A stretch of 25,962 nt of DNA from a virus: the IMG/VR virus record IMGVR_UViG_3300009419_000081, positions 1-25,962 of that record; one strand, 5' to 3'. Position numbers and translations under genes: made by a program. This document shows, one piece after another, positions 13,527 through 19,244 of the stretch (its first letter is position 1; each line of letters opens with the position of its first letter). The notes under the pieces were generated by a model that saw only the letters and a program-made list of their open reading frames with translations, made no database searches and was not told the DNA's origin.

Positions 13527-13768
13527 CCGAACTCCAAGACTTCTGCCAAGAAGCCAGAACAATGGAAGAACTCGTAGAGGCAGGGTTCAAGGCTCATCAA
13601 GTCTATAACGCTGTCAAGCGTAAGGAGTTGACCAATACCAAGGCAACAGACGATTGGGGGCGCAAGATCAAGACTAAGGGCTTGTTCCTGTCAACAGTCA
13701 CCATTGCGCCTATGAACTTCACCGCCTTGCAAGTTGCATGGCATCAACCACAGGAGAACAGAGTATGA
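13523..13768 (+). CDS. Hypothetical protein, 81 residues, possible winged-helix
   Basis: The start overlaps the preceding stop as ATGA. The helical N-terminal half (MTELQDFCQEARTMEELVEA) followed by GFKAHQVYNAVKRKEL resembles the second and third helices of a winged-helix domain. The basic segment DDWGRKIKTKGLF could be the wing. I have no family name for it. A DNA-binding role is therefore a guess from shape only. The gene ends within the next start at 13765. Confidence 0.65.
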   Translation: MTELQDFCQEARTMEELVEAGFKAHQVYNAVKRKELTNTKATDDWGRKIKTKGLFLSTVTIAPMNFTALQVAWHQPQENRV

Positions 13769-14028
13769 GTATGCAAGCAGAACTTAAAGAGTTGGTGACT
13801 CGTATAGCACCATCTAAGGACATTGCTGGTGGCTTCATGTCCCGCAATGACATCATCCAACTTATCAACAAGGTGGCTGATGAAGCTGTCCTGATTGGAT
13901 GGGCAAGGGCTGAGACTTTAAGCCGCCAGCGGCTAGAAAAGAAGATCACCAGCATGGAACAAGAGATCGAGATTCTCAAAGACAGAATCAAAGACCTTGA
14001 ACTTGAAGTCATTGCATCCACAAAATGA
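13765..14028 (+). CDS. Hypothetical coiled-coil protein, 87 residues
   Basis: AGGAGA at 13752-13757 points to ATG 13765, which overlaps the previous stop; an ATG at 13738 would run deep into the previous gene. Residues 1-50 include MQAELKELVTRIAP and SRNDIIQLINKVADEAVLIG. The C-terminal half has clear heptad spacing (RLEKKITSMEQEIEILKDRI, then KDLELEVIAS), so a dimeric coiled coil is likely. Function is unknown. It ends ATGA into the next gene. Confidence 0.68.
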   Translation: MSMQAELKELVTRIAPSKDIAGGFMSRNDIIQLINKVADEAVLIGWARAETLSRQRLEKKITSMEQEIEILKDRIKDLELEVIASTK

Positions 14029-14342
14029 AAGTCTGGAATGCCATCATGATTGCAGTGCTTTGCGCCTTGGCTCTCATGTATTTTGATTCAGAAGAAAAGG
14101 AGAAATCAGATGTTGGAAACAGTGCTTTACGTCTTCTTAGCAGGGATTTTCGGCTCGATATTGGGAATTTGCGTGTGTATCGGGTTTGCGTTGTATCTGG
14201 TAAATCGGGACGAGCGGGAAGAAAGATAGTGAAATGCCCAGTTTGTGACCAGTGGGTTAGGAATAGTGCAATGCAATACAGATGCGGTAGTGACCGCAAG
14301 ATTGAAAGAATTATTCTTGTAACTGAACGAAAGAAGAAATGA
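14025..14342 (+). CDS. Hypothetical membrane plus Cys-motif protein, 105 residues (may be two genes)
   Basis: Translation from ATG 14025 (ATGA overlap) gives a hydrophobic N terminus MKVWNAIMIAVLCALALMYF, a charged middle and a C-terminal KCPVCDQWV...YRCG zinc-ribbon-like part. The middle third (about residues 30-68) lacks normal protein character and coincides with another gene in a different frame (14110-14229). A GTG at 14229 could start the Cys-rich part independently. So this frame may be a real fusion, or a short membrane ORF that reads through the nested gene because no stop intervenes. Both readings are given. Confidence 0.5.
   Translation: MKVWNAIMIAVLCALALMYFDSEEKEKSDVGNSALRLLSRDFRLDIGNLRVYRVCVVSGKSGRAGRKIVKCPVCDQWVRNSAMQYRCGSDRKIERIILVTERKKK
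14110..14229 (+). CDS. Nested single-span membrane protein, 39 residues
   Basis: AAAGGAG (14096-14102) lies seven bases ahead of ATG 14110, the best ribosome binding site in this stretch. The product begins MLETVLYVFLAGIFGSILGI, continues hydrophobic through CVCIGFALYL and ends VNRDEREER. It is a well-formed single transmembrane helix with a positive/charged cytoplasmic tail. It lies wholly inside the 105-residue frame in another register. Its stop TAG shares bases with the GTG at 14229. The strong initiation signals make it more convincing than the overlapping part of the larger frame. Confidence 0.62.
   Translation: MLETVLYVFLAGIFGSILGICVCIGFALYLVNRDEREER
14229..14342 (+). CDS. Alternative short zinc-ribbon-like ORF from GTG, 37 residues
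   Basis: The GTG at 14229 overlaps the TAG of the nested membrane gene, a common coupling arrangement. The product would start MKCPVCDQWVRNSAMQYRCG and end in a basic tail. Small phage proteins starting MKCPVC are common as I recall. GGAAGA upstream is a weak ribosome binding site. It is in frame with the larger ORF, so it could instead be its C-terminal domain. Confidence 0.45.
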   Translation: MKCPVCDQWVRNSAMQYRCGSDRKIERIILVTERKKK

Positions 14343-14587
14343 TTAACGTAGGTGTGAAGTTGACATTAAGCCAGCAAGCAAAGTGGAGAGAACTTGGTGG
14401 TGCAAAGTGGTTGCGTGAATATCTTTGCCAAAAGATTGAAGATGATCGGACTATGGAAATGGGTAGGGTGCTAGGGGTGAAGATGACTCCAAAGCCAATA
14501 CCACAAAAATCAAACAAAGAACTCATTGCGTCAGTTGAGAAGATTCTTGACGATGCAAAGGCTCAAATTAAAAAGGCGGTTGCATGA
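14339..14587 (+). CDS. Hypothetical protein, 82 residues
   Basis: The start overlaps the previous stop as ATGA. The N-terminal part, VGVKLTLSQQAKWRELGGAK followed by WLREYLCQKIEDD, looks like a compact helical domain. The C-terminal part (NKELIASVEKILDDAKAQIK) is an amphipathic helix. The Ala/Lys-rich end could bind nucleic acid or form a coiled coil. I do not recognise a family. It is one of a run of ATGA-coupled small genes. Confidence 0.68.
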   Translation: MINVGVKLTLSQQAKWRELGGAKWLREYLCQKIEDDRTMEMGRVLGVKMTPKPIPQKSNKELIASVEKILDDAKAQIKKAVA

Positions 14588-14802
14588 ACTGGCGAGACTT
14601 AACAATCAAATACGTCAAAGATTTACTCAGAGCAAAGACTCCATTGGAGGTGGCTCACAAGGAACTCATTGAGGCACAACACGCCAAGATGCAAGCTGAG
14701 ACTTCTGTGGAGTACTCACAAGCCTTGGTGAACTACAACGAACAGAGAATCTTCAGGCTCTACAAACGAATCAACGAACTACAGGAGTTTGGTCATGATT
14801 GA
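14584..14802 (+). CDS. Hypothetical helical protein, 72 residues
   Basis: The start overlaps the previous stop (ATGA). The protein is almost all helix, with TIKYVKDLLRAKTPLEVAHK and a long heptad-like stretch (ELIEAQHAKMQAETSVEYSQ, then NEQRIFRLYKRINELQEF). Similar short helical proteins with ELxEAxxxxLxAETxxEYA patterns recur in phages, as I recall, with unknown role. It overlaps the next gene by eight bases. Confidence 0.68.
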   Translation: MNWRDLTIKYVKDLLRAKTPLEVAHKELIEAQHAKMQAETSVEYSQALVNYNEQRIFRLYKRINELQEFGHD

Positions 14803-14998
14803 AGAACCAGAAGACGAGGCATTCAACGAAATTGAACGTCAAAGCCTGTGGCGTAAACGTGCTGTGCAAGCGGCAATCTCAACCAATCCATATCGTGACC
14901 AAGTGATTGAAGAAGTAGCCCAAGCCATCCTAAAGATGGAAGGGTTTGGCAAGGACACATTGCACAGCTTTGCAATTTACATTCGGGGGCTGAAATGA
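14795..14998 (+). CDS. Hypothetical protein, 67 residues
   Basis: AGGAG near 14783 and the overlap with the previous stop support ATG 14795; an in-frame TTG six bases earlier is less likely. The protein has an acidic start MIEEPEDEAFNEIE, then basic LWRKRAVQAAISTN, then helical VIEEVAQAILKMEGFGKDTL and a short end. It is soluble, with no motif recognised. It ends by overlapping the next start (ATGA at 14995). Confidence 0.67.
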   Translation: MIEEPEDEAFNEIERQSLWRKRAVQAAISTNPYRDQVIEEVAQAILKMEGFGKDTLHSFAIYIRGLK

Positions 14999-15180
14999 AC
15001 CCACCAAAAAACGCATTTGACTTCTCTGGCGCATCAATCTGGACTAAGGACAAGGAGCTTGTCCAGATCAACAATGGCAAAATCAACGGTTCAAAGCGTA
15101 GAGAGCAAATGAGACTTACTGAGACTCTAAATGTGCGTGAGAACTTCACGACTTACAGCAAGGCTAGAGCCTCTAAATGA
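14995..15180 (+). CDS. Hypothetical protein, 61 residues
   Basis: The start overlaps the previous stop as ATGA. The small polar protein has MNPPKNAFDFSGASIWTK at the start and a basic central RREQMRL segment, then ETLNVRENFTTYSKARASK. No domain or membrane segment is visible. It is coupled to the final gene of the cassette. Confidence 0.6.
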   Translation: MNPPKNAFDFSGASIWTKDKELVQINNGKINGSKRREQMRLTETLNVRENFTTYSKARASK

Positions 15181-15380
15181 TAGTAAAAATCCGCACCTTT
15201 TATGGCAGAACTAAGGGGGTCAGAGGTGACCGCAAGACTGATGTTGTAATGGGTACGGCTTGGCTATGCCAGAAGTGTGGTGAGGTGATCTTGTATGAAC
15301 ACCTCACCCCTAAACACTATTGCAAGCGTCCTCTTATGCCTGTAGTCCTTGCAAATACTGAGTCTTCCCCGCAACCTTAA
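15177..15380 (+). CDS. Small zinc-ribbon-like protein, 67 residues
   Basis: The start overlaps the previous stop as ATGA. The sequence has a basic N terminus (MIVKIRTFYGRTKGVRGDRK), then AWLCQKCGEVILYEHLTPKHYC, a C-x2-C plus H/C arrangement that could bind one zinc. It is the last gene of the rightward cassette, and its final 47 bases overlap the 3' end of the endolysin gene on the other strand. Function is unknown. A strong inverted repeat (15279-15308) lies within it. Confidence 0.65.
   Translation: MIVKIRTFYGRTKGVRGDRKTDVVMGTAWLCQKCGEVILYEHLTPKHYCKRPLMPVVLANTESSPQP
15279..15308. repeat. Nine-bp inverted repeat in the convergent region
   Basis: GGTGAGGTG at 15279-15287 pairs perfectly with CACCTCACC at 15300-15308 around a 12-base loop. 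Neither side has a T-run, so it is not a classic terminator. It sits just where rightward and leftward transcripts meet and could slow polymerase or protect mRNA ends. It lies in coding sequence, so chance is possible. Confidence 0.4.
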
Positions 15381-15798
15381 CGGCTGTCAGTTCTTGATTT
15401 TTAAGATTAGATGGGTCAAAGCTACAGTGTATCCAGCCCGAATTTGGTTGTCCTTGTGTGTAGAACTCTAGGATAAGTTGGGTGTAGTCGAGGTTATCCA
15501 TAATCCATTGCGCTACATCAGGGTTTGGAAGACCATCAATTTCAAAGTCGCAGGCTTGGCCTTTGCAATGGTCTGAGGTTGCCGAGCCTCCAGTGGCTTG
15601 GTTGACGGCTGGACACCTAAACCCAGATGAAATCTTGACAGGCTTGCCAAAGTGGTCACGCACTGGCTGTAGGATGTTTTCGCAAAGCAACCGCAATGAT
15701 TCAATCTGCTCATCATTTGGCGTATTGTCAATGTCTAAGCGTATTGCAGTCTCAGACTTTGTAAGTTCATTCAAGGTGAAGTTTTTGGACAGGTTCAT
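15334..15798 (-). CDS. Endolysin: M15-family zinc peptidase
   Basis: This 154-residue protein should cut peptide cross-links in peptidoglycan. It starts with NFTLNELTKSETA, typical of Peptidase_M15 phage lysins, and has SSGFRCPAVNQ. The zinc site SDHCKGQACDFEI supplies His77 and Asp84, and GWIHCSF supplies His124. The start overlaps the Rz stop as ATGA and is preceded by AAAGGAAA. There is no signal peptide, so release by the holin is expected. It ends the lysis cassette, and its 3' end overlaps the plus-strand cassette by 47 bases. All three zinc ligands expected for the family are visible. Confidence 0.92.
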   Translation of the reverse strand: MNLSKNFTLNELTKSETAIRLDIDNTPNDEQIESLRLLCENILQPVRDHFGKPVKISSGFRCPAVNQATGGSATSDHCKGQACDFEIDGLPNPDVAQWIMDNLDYTQLILEFYTQGQPNSGWIHCSFDPSNLKNQELTAVKVAGKTQYLQGLQA

Positions 15799-16256
15799 TT
15801 GATTTCCTTTTGTGATTCAAGTGCTTGGTTGTACAAATTGATACAAGCGTTCAGCTTGGTTATTGCTCGATCACCCTCCTCCGCTATTGCGAAAAGAGTT
15901 TTTCCAACCTCTGGGTCAAGGTCGGCTCGTGCTTCTCCTCCACTATCTCCTGCGGGAGTTGTGGAATCTGCGGGGGCTTGTATGGGGCAGGACGCTTTGA
16001 GGCGCAACTTGAGATTACCACTGTCAATAGCAAGATCACGCTGTTTTGTAACCAATTTGGCCTTTTCATTTGATACCCTCAATGCAGTTGATGTGGTGGT
16101 TACAGCGGCCACCAAAGCCGCCTCCTTTGCCCTAGCTTGTGTGTTTAGGCGGTCTACTTCTTCTTGTTGAGCCTTGGCCTCGTAGTGCTGACCAGTACAG
16201 TAGCCACCACCAAAGATCAAGACCAGAATCAACAAGCCTCCAAGGATGTTACTCAT
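15795..16256 (-). CDS. Rz-like inner-membrane spanin
   Basis: The 153-residue protein has one N-terminal membrane span (LGGLLILVLIFGGGYCTG, about 5-22). A long alpha-helical periplasmic part (QQEEVDRLNTQARAKEAALV) and a Ser/Pro/Gly-rich region follow. The C-terminal end is helical again, with ITKLNACINLYNQALESQ. This layout is that of i-spanins, which pair with an outer-membrane lipoprotein to fuse membranes in the last step of Gram-negative lysis. An Rz1-like lipoprotein ORF is embedded in it in another frame. The start overlaps the holin stop (ATGA). Confidence 0.85.
   Translation of the reverse strand: MSNILGGLLILVLIFGGGYCTGQHYEAKAQQEEVDRLNTQARAKEAALVAAVTTTSTALRVSNEKAKLVTKQRDLAIDSGNLKLRLKASCPIQAPADSTTPAGDSGGEARADLDPEVGKTLFAIAEEGDRAITKLNACINLYNQALESQKEIK
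15884..16069 (-). CDS. Rz1-like outer-membrane spanin lipoprotein nested in Rz
   Basis: This 61-residue ORF lies entirely inside the Rz gene in a different frame. It starts MKRPNWLQNS, has a hydrophobic stretch VILLLTVV and a lipobox ISSC with the acceptor Cys22. A proline-rich segment follows (PAPYKPPQIPQLPQ). These are the marks of Rz1/o-spanins. GAGGG lies about seven bases before the ATG. Nested Rz/Rz1 is the arrangement first known from lambda. Both products must be made for outer-membrane disruption. Confidence 0.88.
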   Translation of the reverse strand: MKRPNWLQNSVILLLTVVISSCASKRPAPYKPPQIPQLPQEIVEEKHEPTLTQRLEKLFSQ

Positions 16257-16579
16257 GGCTTTGGTGGCTCATCGTTGTCATTGGATTCAGCCTCTGCCTT
16301 TGCGGTAGCGTTGGCTACAGCCTTAACAGCAGTCCGACCAGCTACACCGCCAAGAACGCCAGTAATGAACACCATGATGGTGTTGATTTGTTGCAAGTAA
16401 ACAGAGTCGATTTTCGCCATCCCCGACATGGGCTGAGTTACGAACGAAACTGAGTAGAGAAACATAGCCATAGCGCCAAGCAGAATCGACACCAAGACCA
16501 CGATAACGAATGCCCATACCCTGACCTCAATCTCGTCTGATGTCAGTCGATTGTTGGTTTTATATCCAATGGTTGCCAT
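16253..16579 (-). CDS. Holin-like membrane protein
   Basis: This 108-residue protein has a polar N terminus, a first membrane span (VWAFVIVVLVSILLGAMAMF), a short loop and a second span (INTIMVFITGVLGGVAG). A charged Ala/Glu/Asp-rich tail ends NDNDEPPKP. The position directly before Rz and the endolysin supports a holin that times lysis. GGAGAAAA precedes the ATG at 16579, which overlaps the lipoprotein stop as TAATG. Two spans with both ends likely cytoplasmic would make it class II-like; the topology is inferred. Confidence 0.78.
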   Translation of the reverse strand: MATIGYKTNNRLTSDEIEVRVWAFVIVVLVSILLGAMAMFLYSVSFVTQPMSGMAKIDSVYLQQINTIMVFITGVLGGVAGRTAVKAVANATAKAEAESNDNDEPPKP

Positions 16580-16782
16580 TACTTTTTCTCCTGTTCAGGT
16601 TTGATGAGTTGATCGGGACAAGTACCAGTAGCGGTACAGATTGGGGGTTTGCATTCTGGTGTATCCCAATTCTTAGGGTCTTGGCAGGGATACCTAAAAC
16701 GATCTTCACAGCCAGCCAATAACCCGCAAAGGATACCAACACAAACAGTCAGCGCCAGCAGTTTAATTTCATGGTTTGTCAT
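16579..16782 (-). CDS. Small lysis-cassette lipoprotein
   Basis: Taking ATG 16782 (GGAG upstream) gives 67 residues; an ATG at 16806 would lie deeper in the previous gene. The signal peptide IKLLALTVCVGILCGLLAGC ends in lipobox LAGC (Cys25). The mature part has several cysteines: RYPCQDPKNWDTPECKPP and ICTATGTCPDQLI. I recall similar short lipoproteins with a YPCQDPxNW motif next to phage holins, function unknown. The cysteines could form periplasmic disulfides. Superinfection exclusion or a lysis helper are possible roles. Confidence 0.78.
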   Translation of the reverse strand: MTNHEIKLLALTVCVGILCGLLAGCEDRFRYPCQDPKNWDTPECKPPICTATGTCPDQLIKPEQEKK

Positions 16783-16939
16783 TTTTGCGTCTCTCCTGTT
16801 CAACAATTTGCCGTCTTAACCGTTCGACCTTTTCGACCTGTTCCTTGACCTCATGCTTGGCCTCCAAGATGTCGAGGTACAGCATTGCCCCCAAAGGGAG
16901 TAGGCACGCTATCAGAAAACAGCAGAATACCCATCCCAT
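16769..16939 (-). CDS. Small membrane protein with coiled-coil tail, 56 residues
   Basis: I chose ATG 16939, which overlaps the previous stop as TAATG; an in-frame ATG at 17062 would add 41 proline-rich residues overlapping the previous gene by 124 bases. The product has one hydrophobic span (MGWVFCCFLIACLLPLGAML) and a charged helix (HEVKEQVEKVERLRRQIVEQ). This resembles an antiholin or an accessory membrane protein of lysis cassettes. Its last codons contain the next gene's ribosome binding site. Confidence 0.68.
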   Translation of the reverse strand: MGWVFCCFLIACLLPLGAMLYLDILEAKHEVKEQVEKVERLRRQIVEQERRKNDKP

Positions 16940-17613
16940 TATGTCTTGCTCCAACGACTTAGTAGGGCGAACCACAGCCAAAGGTAGAGGAGGAATAGGG
17001 TAGTCACTGCTAGGTACGCTAGTTTTAGCTGGAAGCTTCTTTCTTCCTCCTTGCGTTGCCATACCTCTTGCCTCTTAAGTGATTCCTCTTTCAACCTAGC
17101 CTGAGTCTGTTCCTCCTCAATCTTGTCCTTCATCTCGTATACAGAACTGTACAAAGCACCCATCTCACTAGGTGCGTTATATACGAGACACTCTCTTATT
17201 TGAACTGTCAAACGCTCCATTTCTTGAGCCGCCATCACTCTCTTGAGTGCCGCTTCCATGTGGTTTTGATTCGGGTCGTAGACTGTCAGACTCTTTTGTT
17301 CTTCTTCTCTGATATGCGCCGCTAACTGCTCCTGAAGTTTGAAAAACTCTGTGAGGTTCTTAACTATGTCTATTTTGACTTGAGTTTCGTCAACATCGAC
17401 ATAATCCGACTTCTTAGACTTAGCGACAGGCTTTGCAACTTGAGGCTTTGGCTTAGAACCAAAGAACTTGAGAAGCTGAGTCCAGAAGCCATGTGCCTCC
17501 TTGCCAATGGCAATGATTTCTTCACCAGTTCGCTTAATCTGGATAAACTGCTCTTTACTTTGCTTCCAAAGCTCGACTCCAGCAGAAATCTGCTTAACCA
17601 GCGAACTCGCCAT
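16939..17613 (-). CDS. Coiled-coil protein with C-terminal membrane anchor
   Basis: From ATG 17613 the protein has 224 residues. It is helical and charged for most of its length (TEFFKLQEQLAAHIREEEQK; MEAALKRVMAAQEMERLTVQ; KDKIEEEQTQARLKEESLKR). It ends with a hydrophobic segment (LAYLAVTTLFLLYLWLWFAL) and a short basic tail, so it is probably tail-anchored in a membrane. There is no ribosome binding site before 17613. The frame continues upstream to an ATT at 17637 preceded by AGGAG, adding MDPITICL, an N terminus common in phage proteins. The gene lies between the ejection proteins and the lysis cassette; function is unknown. Confidence 0.75.
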   Translation of the reverse strand: MASSLVKQISAGVELWKQSKEQFIQIKRTGEEIIAIGKEAHGFWTQLLKFFGSKPKPQVAKPVAKSKKSDYVDVDETQVKIDIVKNLTEFFKLQEQLAAHIREEEQKSLTVYDPNQNHMEAALKRVMAAQEMERLTVQIRECLVYNAPSEMGALYSSVYEMKDKIEEEQTQARLKEESLKRQEVWQRKEEERSFQLKLAYLAVTTLFLLYLWLWFALLSRWSKT

Positions 17614-17634
17614 GAGGCAAATAGTGATTGGGTC

Positions 17635-17648
17635 AATTTCAGTCTCCT
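17635..17648 (-). promoter_or_regulatory. Ribosome binding site pointing to an ATT start codon
   Basis: AGGAG (17648-17644) lies six bases before ATT (17637-17635), which is in frame with the 224-residue gene and would give a 232-residue product. The annotated ATG at 17613 lacks any Shine-Dalgarno. ATT starts are rare but used, for example in infC. Confidence 0.45.
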
Positions 17649-19242
17649 ACTCTTGGACTTGCGCTTTTGAGAGCAAATTGAACATGATTGGGTAATCAAT
17701 ATCAGGGAACAAGCCGCCAACTTTCCCAGCCTGTCTAGCGCCTTGACCAGCCAAGTAAGAAGCCTCACCAACTAATCTAGGAGAAGAACCAGCCAGATAA
17801 GCGGCTGTTAATGGGTTGGAGACTTGGCTAAGCAAACCAGCAGTGCCGATAGTTCCAGCGGCTTGAATACCTCTAGGAGTCACCTTGCTTAAAGCCTGAC
17901 CAGCCAATGCTGGCGTGATTGGTATACCGCCACCGTATTGAGGTGATGTAGCCTCAAGTTGATTGACTAAATTAACTCGTTGACCATAGTTTGTGCTTGC
18001 GTTATCACGCAGTACAGTCTGCAATTTACGCAATCCAGCATCAGCACTTGCCCTCTTGCCTTGAGACAATGATCTTTCAATCTCACGAACTTGCTCTGAT
18101 GTATCAGCATAAGCCTTCATTGTTTCTGCATAAGTAGGGGCTTGCTTTTGAATAGTGGACTTGATTGAGTTGTAAATATCTCCAACAATATCCCTTGATG
18201 ATTTCTTTGTTATTGGTATGTCTGAAAGTACATCATCATAGATTTTTTGCTTGAGAATATCTAAACCTTCAGGAGTATGGAATTCTGCTGGGTCACTATT
18301 TTTCCAATCATCAATGATTTTTTGTGCTTTTGCGATATACCCTGCGGCATCTTCACTACGAACCTTGCCTTTATAGAAAACCCTATCTGCCGCATTACCT
18401 AATGAAGTATCTATGTCGCCAAAATCCAAAACAGACTTATCGTTTTTAATGTCTACCATTCCAGAACGATAATTAGCCTGTTGCTCCTGAATCATTGCCT
18501 TGAGATTTGACTTAGTATCCTCAAGAACTTGAAGCTGATCAACAGTACCACGCAAGTTTCCAGTGAATGCCTGACCTCTAGCGCCTCCTTCTTTGCCAGC
18601 CTTGAATGCTTCTTCAACAGCCATAGAGCCAGCACCAGTAGTCATTCCTAAAGTTGGGGCTACTTGTTTTGAAGTAAAAATTAGTGGTGCGGCGGCTATT
18701 CTCAATGGGTCTGTGACTTTAGCGGCTGTAGTTAAGACCTTAGATGCTGTACTTGCTTTTGGAAGAATACTAGCGCCACCAGTAAAAACCAATGATGCGT
18801 CAGACAACACACCAGCAGGGTCAGTTGCTAGTGCTGTTTTTGCACCCTCAACACTTCCATATCTGTTAGCCATAAAAGCACCAACTTGCTCAGCAGACTT
18901 CTCTCCTTTAAGCCTCATTTGCTTTGCCAAGTCAGACTCAAAGAAAGGCTCGCCAAGAACTTTAGATGTTGCCCCAACAAACAAAGTTCCCAAGTCTCTA
19001 GCTGTTTGCAAAGGGTCTGTAACAGTCTTAAATACATCAGTCGCCATGTTGTACAAAGAACTTGGAAAGTTAACAACAGCACCAGTCAACACTTCAGTTG
19101 TTGTCAAAGGCTTTTGATTCTGTGCTGTCTGCACTTGGCTTGGCTGTCTTGATGGAGTTAAACCTTGCTCACGCTCGTAAGCATCAATTTGAGCATCTGT
19201 ATACCCTGCCGCTTTAGCGGCTTGACGATTGATGGTTGCCAT
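17647..19242 (-). CDS. Probable internal virion/ejection protein, 531 residues
   Basis: This protein begins MATINRQAAKAAGYTDAQID and has an Ala/Gly/Ser/Thr-rich middle with weakly hydrophobic stretches (VLSDASLVFTGGASILPKAS; AAAPLIFTSKQVAPTLG). The second half is helical and charged (YRSGMVDIKNDKSVLDFGDI; YAETMKAYADTSEQVREIER). The C-terminal part has AGTIGTAGLLSQVSNPLTAA. Long proteins of this kind directly downstream of tail genes in podoviruses are ejected to form a trans-envelope channel. That role is inferred from position and composition; I see no catalytic motif. Confidence 0.7.
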   Translation of the reverse strand: MATINRQAAKAAGYTDAQIDAYEREQGLTPSRQPSQVQTAQNQKPLTTTEVLTGAVVNFPSSLYNMATDVFKTVTDPLQTARDLGTLFVGATSKVLGEPFFESDLAKQMRLKGEKSAEQVGAFMANRYGSVEGAKTALATDPAGVLSDASLVFTGGASILPKASTASKVLTTAAKVTDPLRIAAAPLIFTSKQVAPTLGMTTGAGSMAVEEAFKAGKEGGARGQAFTGNLRGTVDQLQVLEDTKSNLKAMIQEQQANYRSGMVDIKNDKSVLDFGDIDTSLGNAADRVFYKGKVRSEDAAGYIAKAQKIIDDWKNSDPAEFHTPEGLDILKQKIYDDVLSDIPITKKSSRDIVGDIYNSIKSTIQKQAPTYAETMKAYADTSEQVREIERSLSQGKRASADAGLRKLQTVLRDNASTNYGQRVNLVNQLEATSPQYGGGIPITPALAGQALSKVTPRGIQAAGTIGTAGLLSQVSNPLTAAYLAGSSPRLVGEASYLAGQGARQAGKVGGLFPDIDYPIMFNLLSKAQVQE

Positions 19243-19244
19243 TT

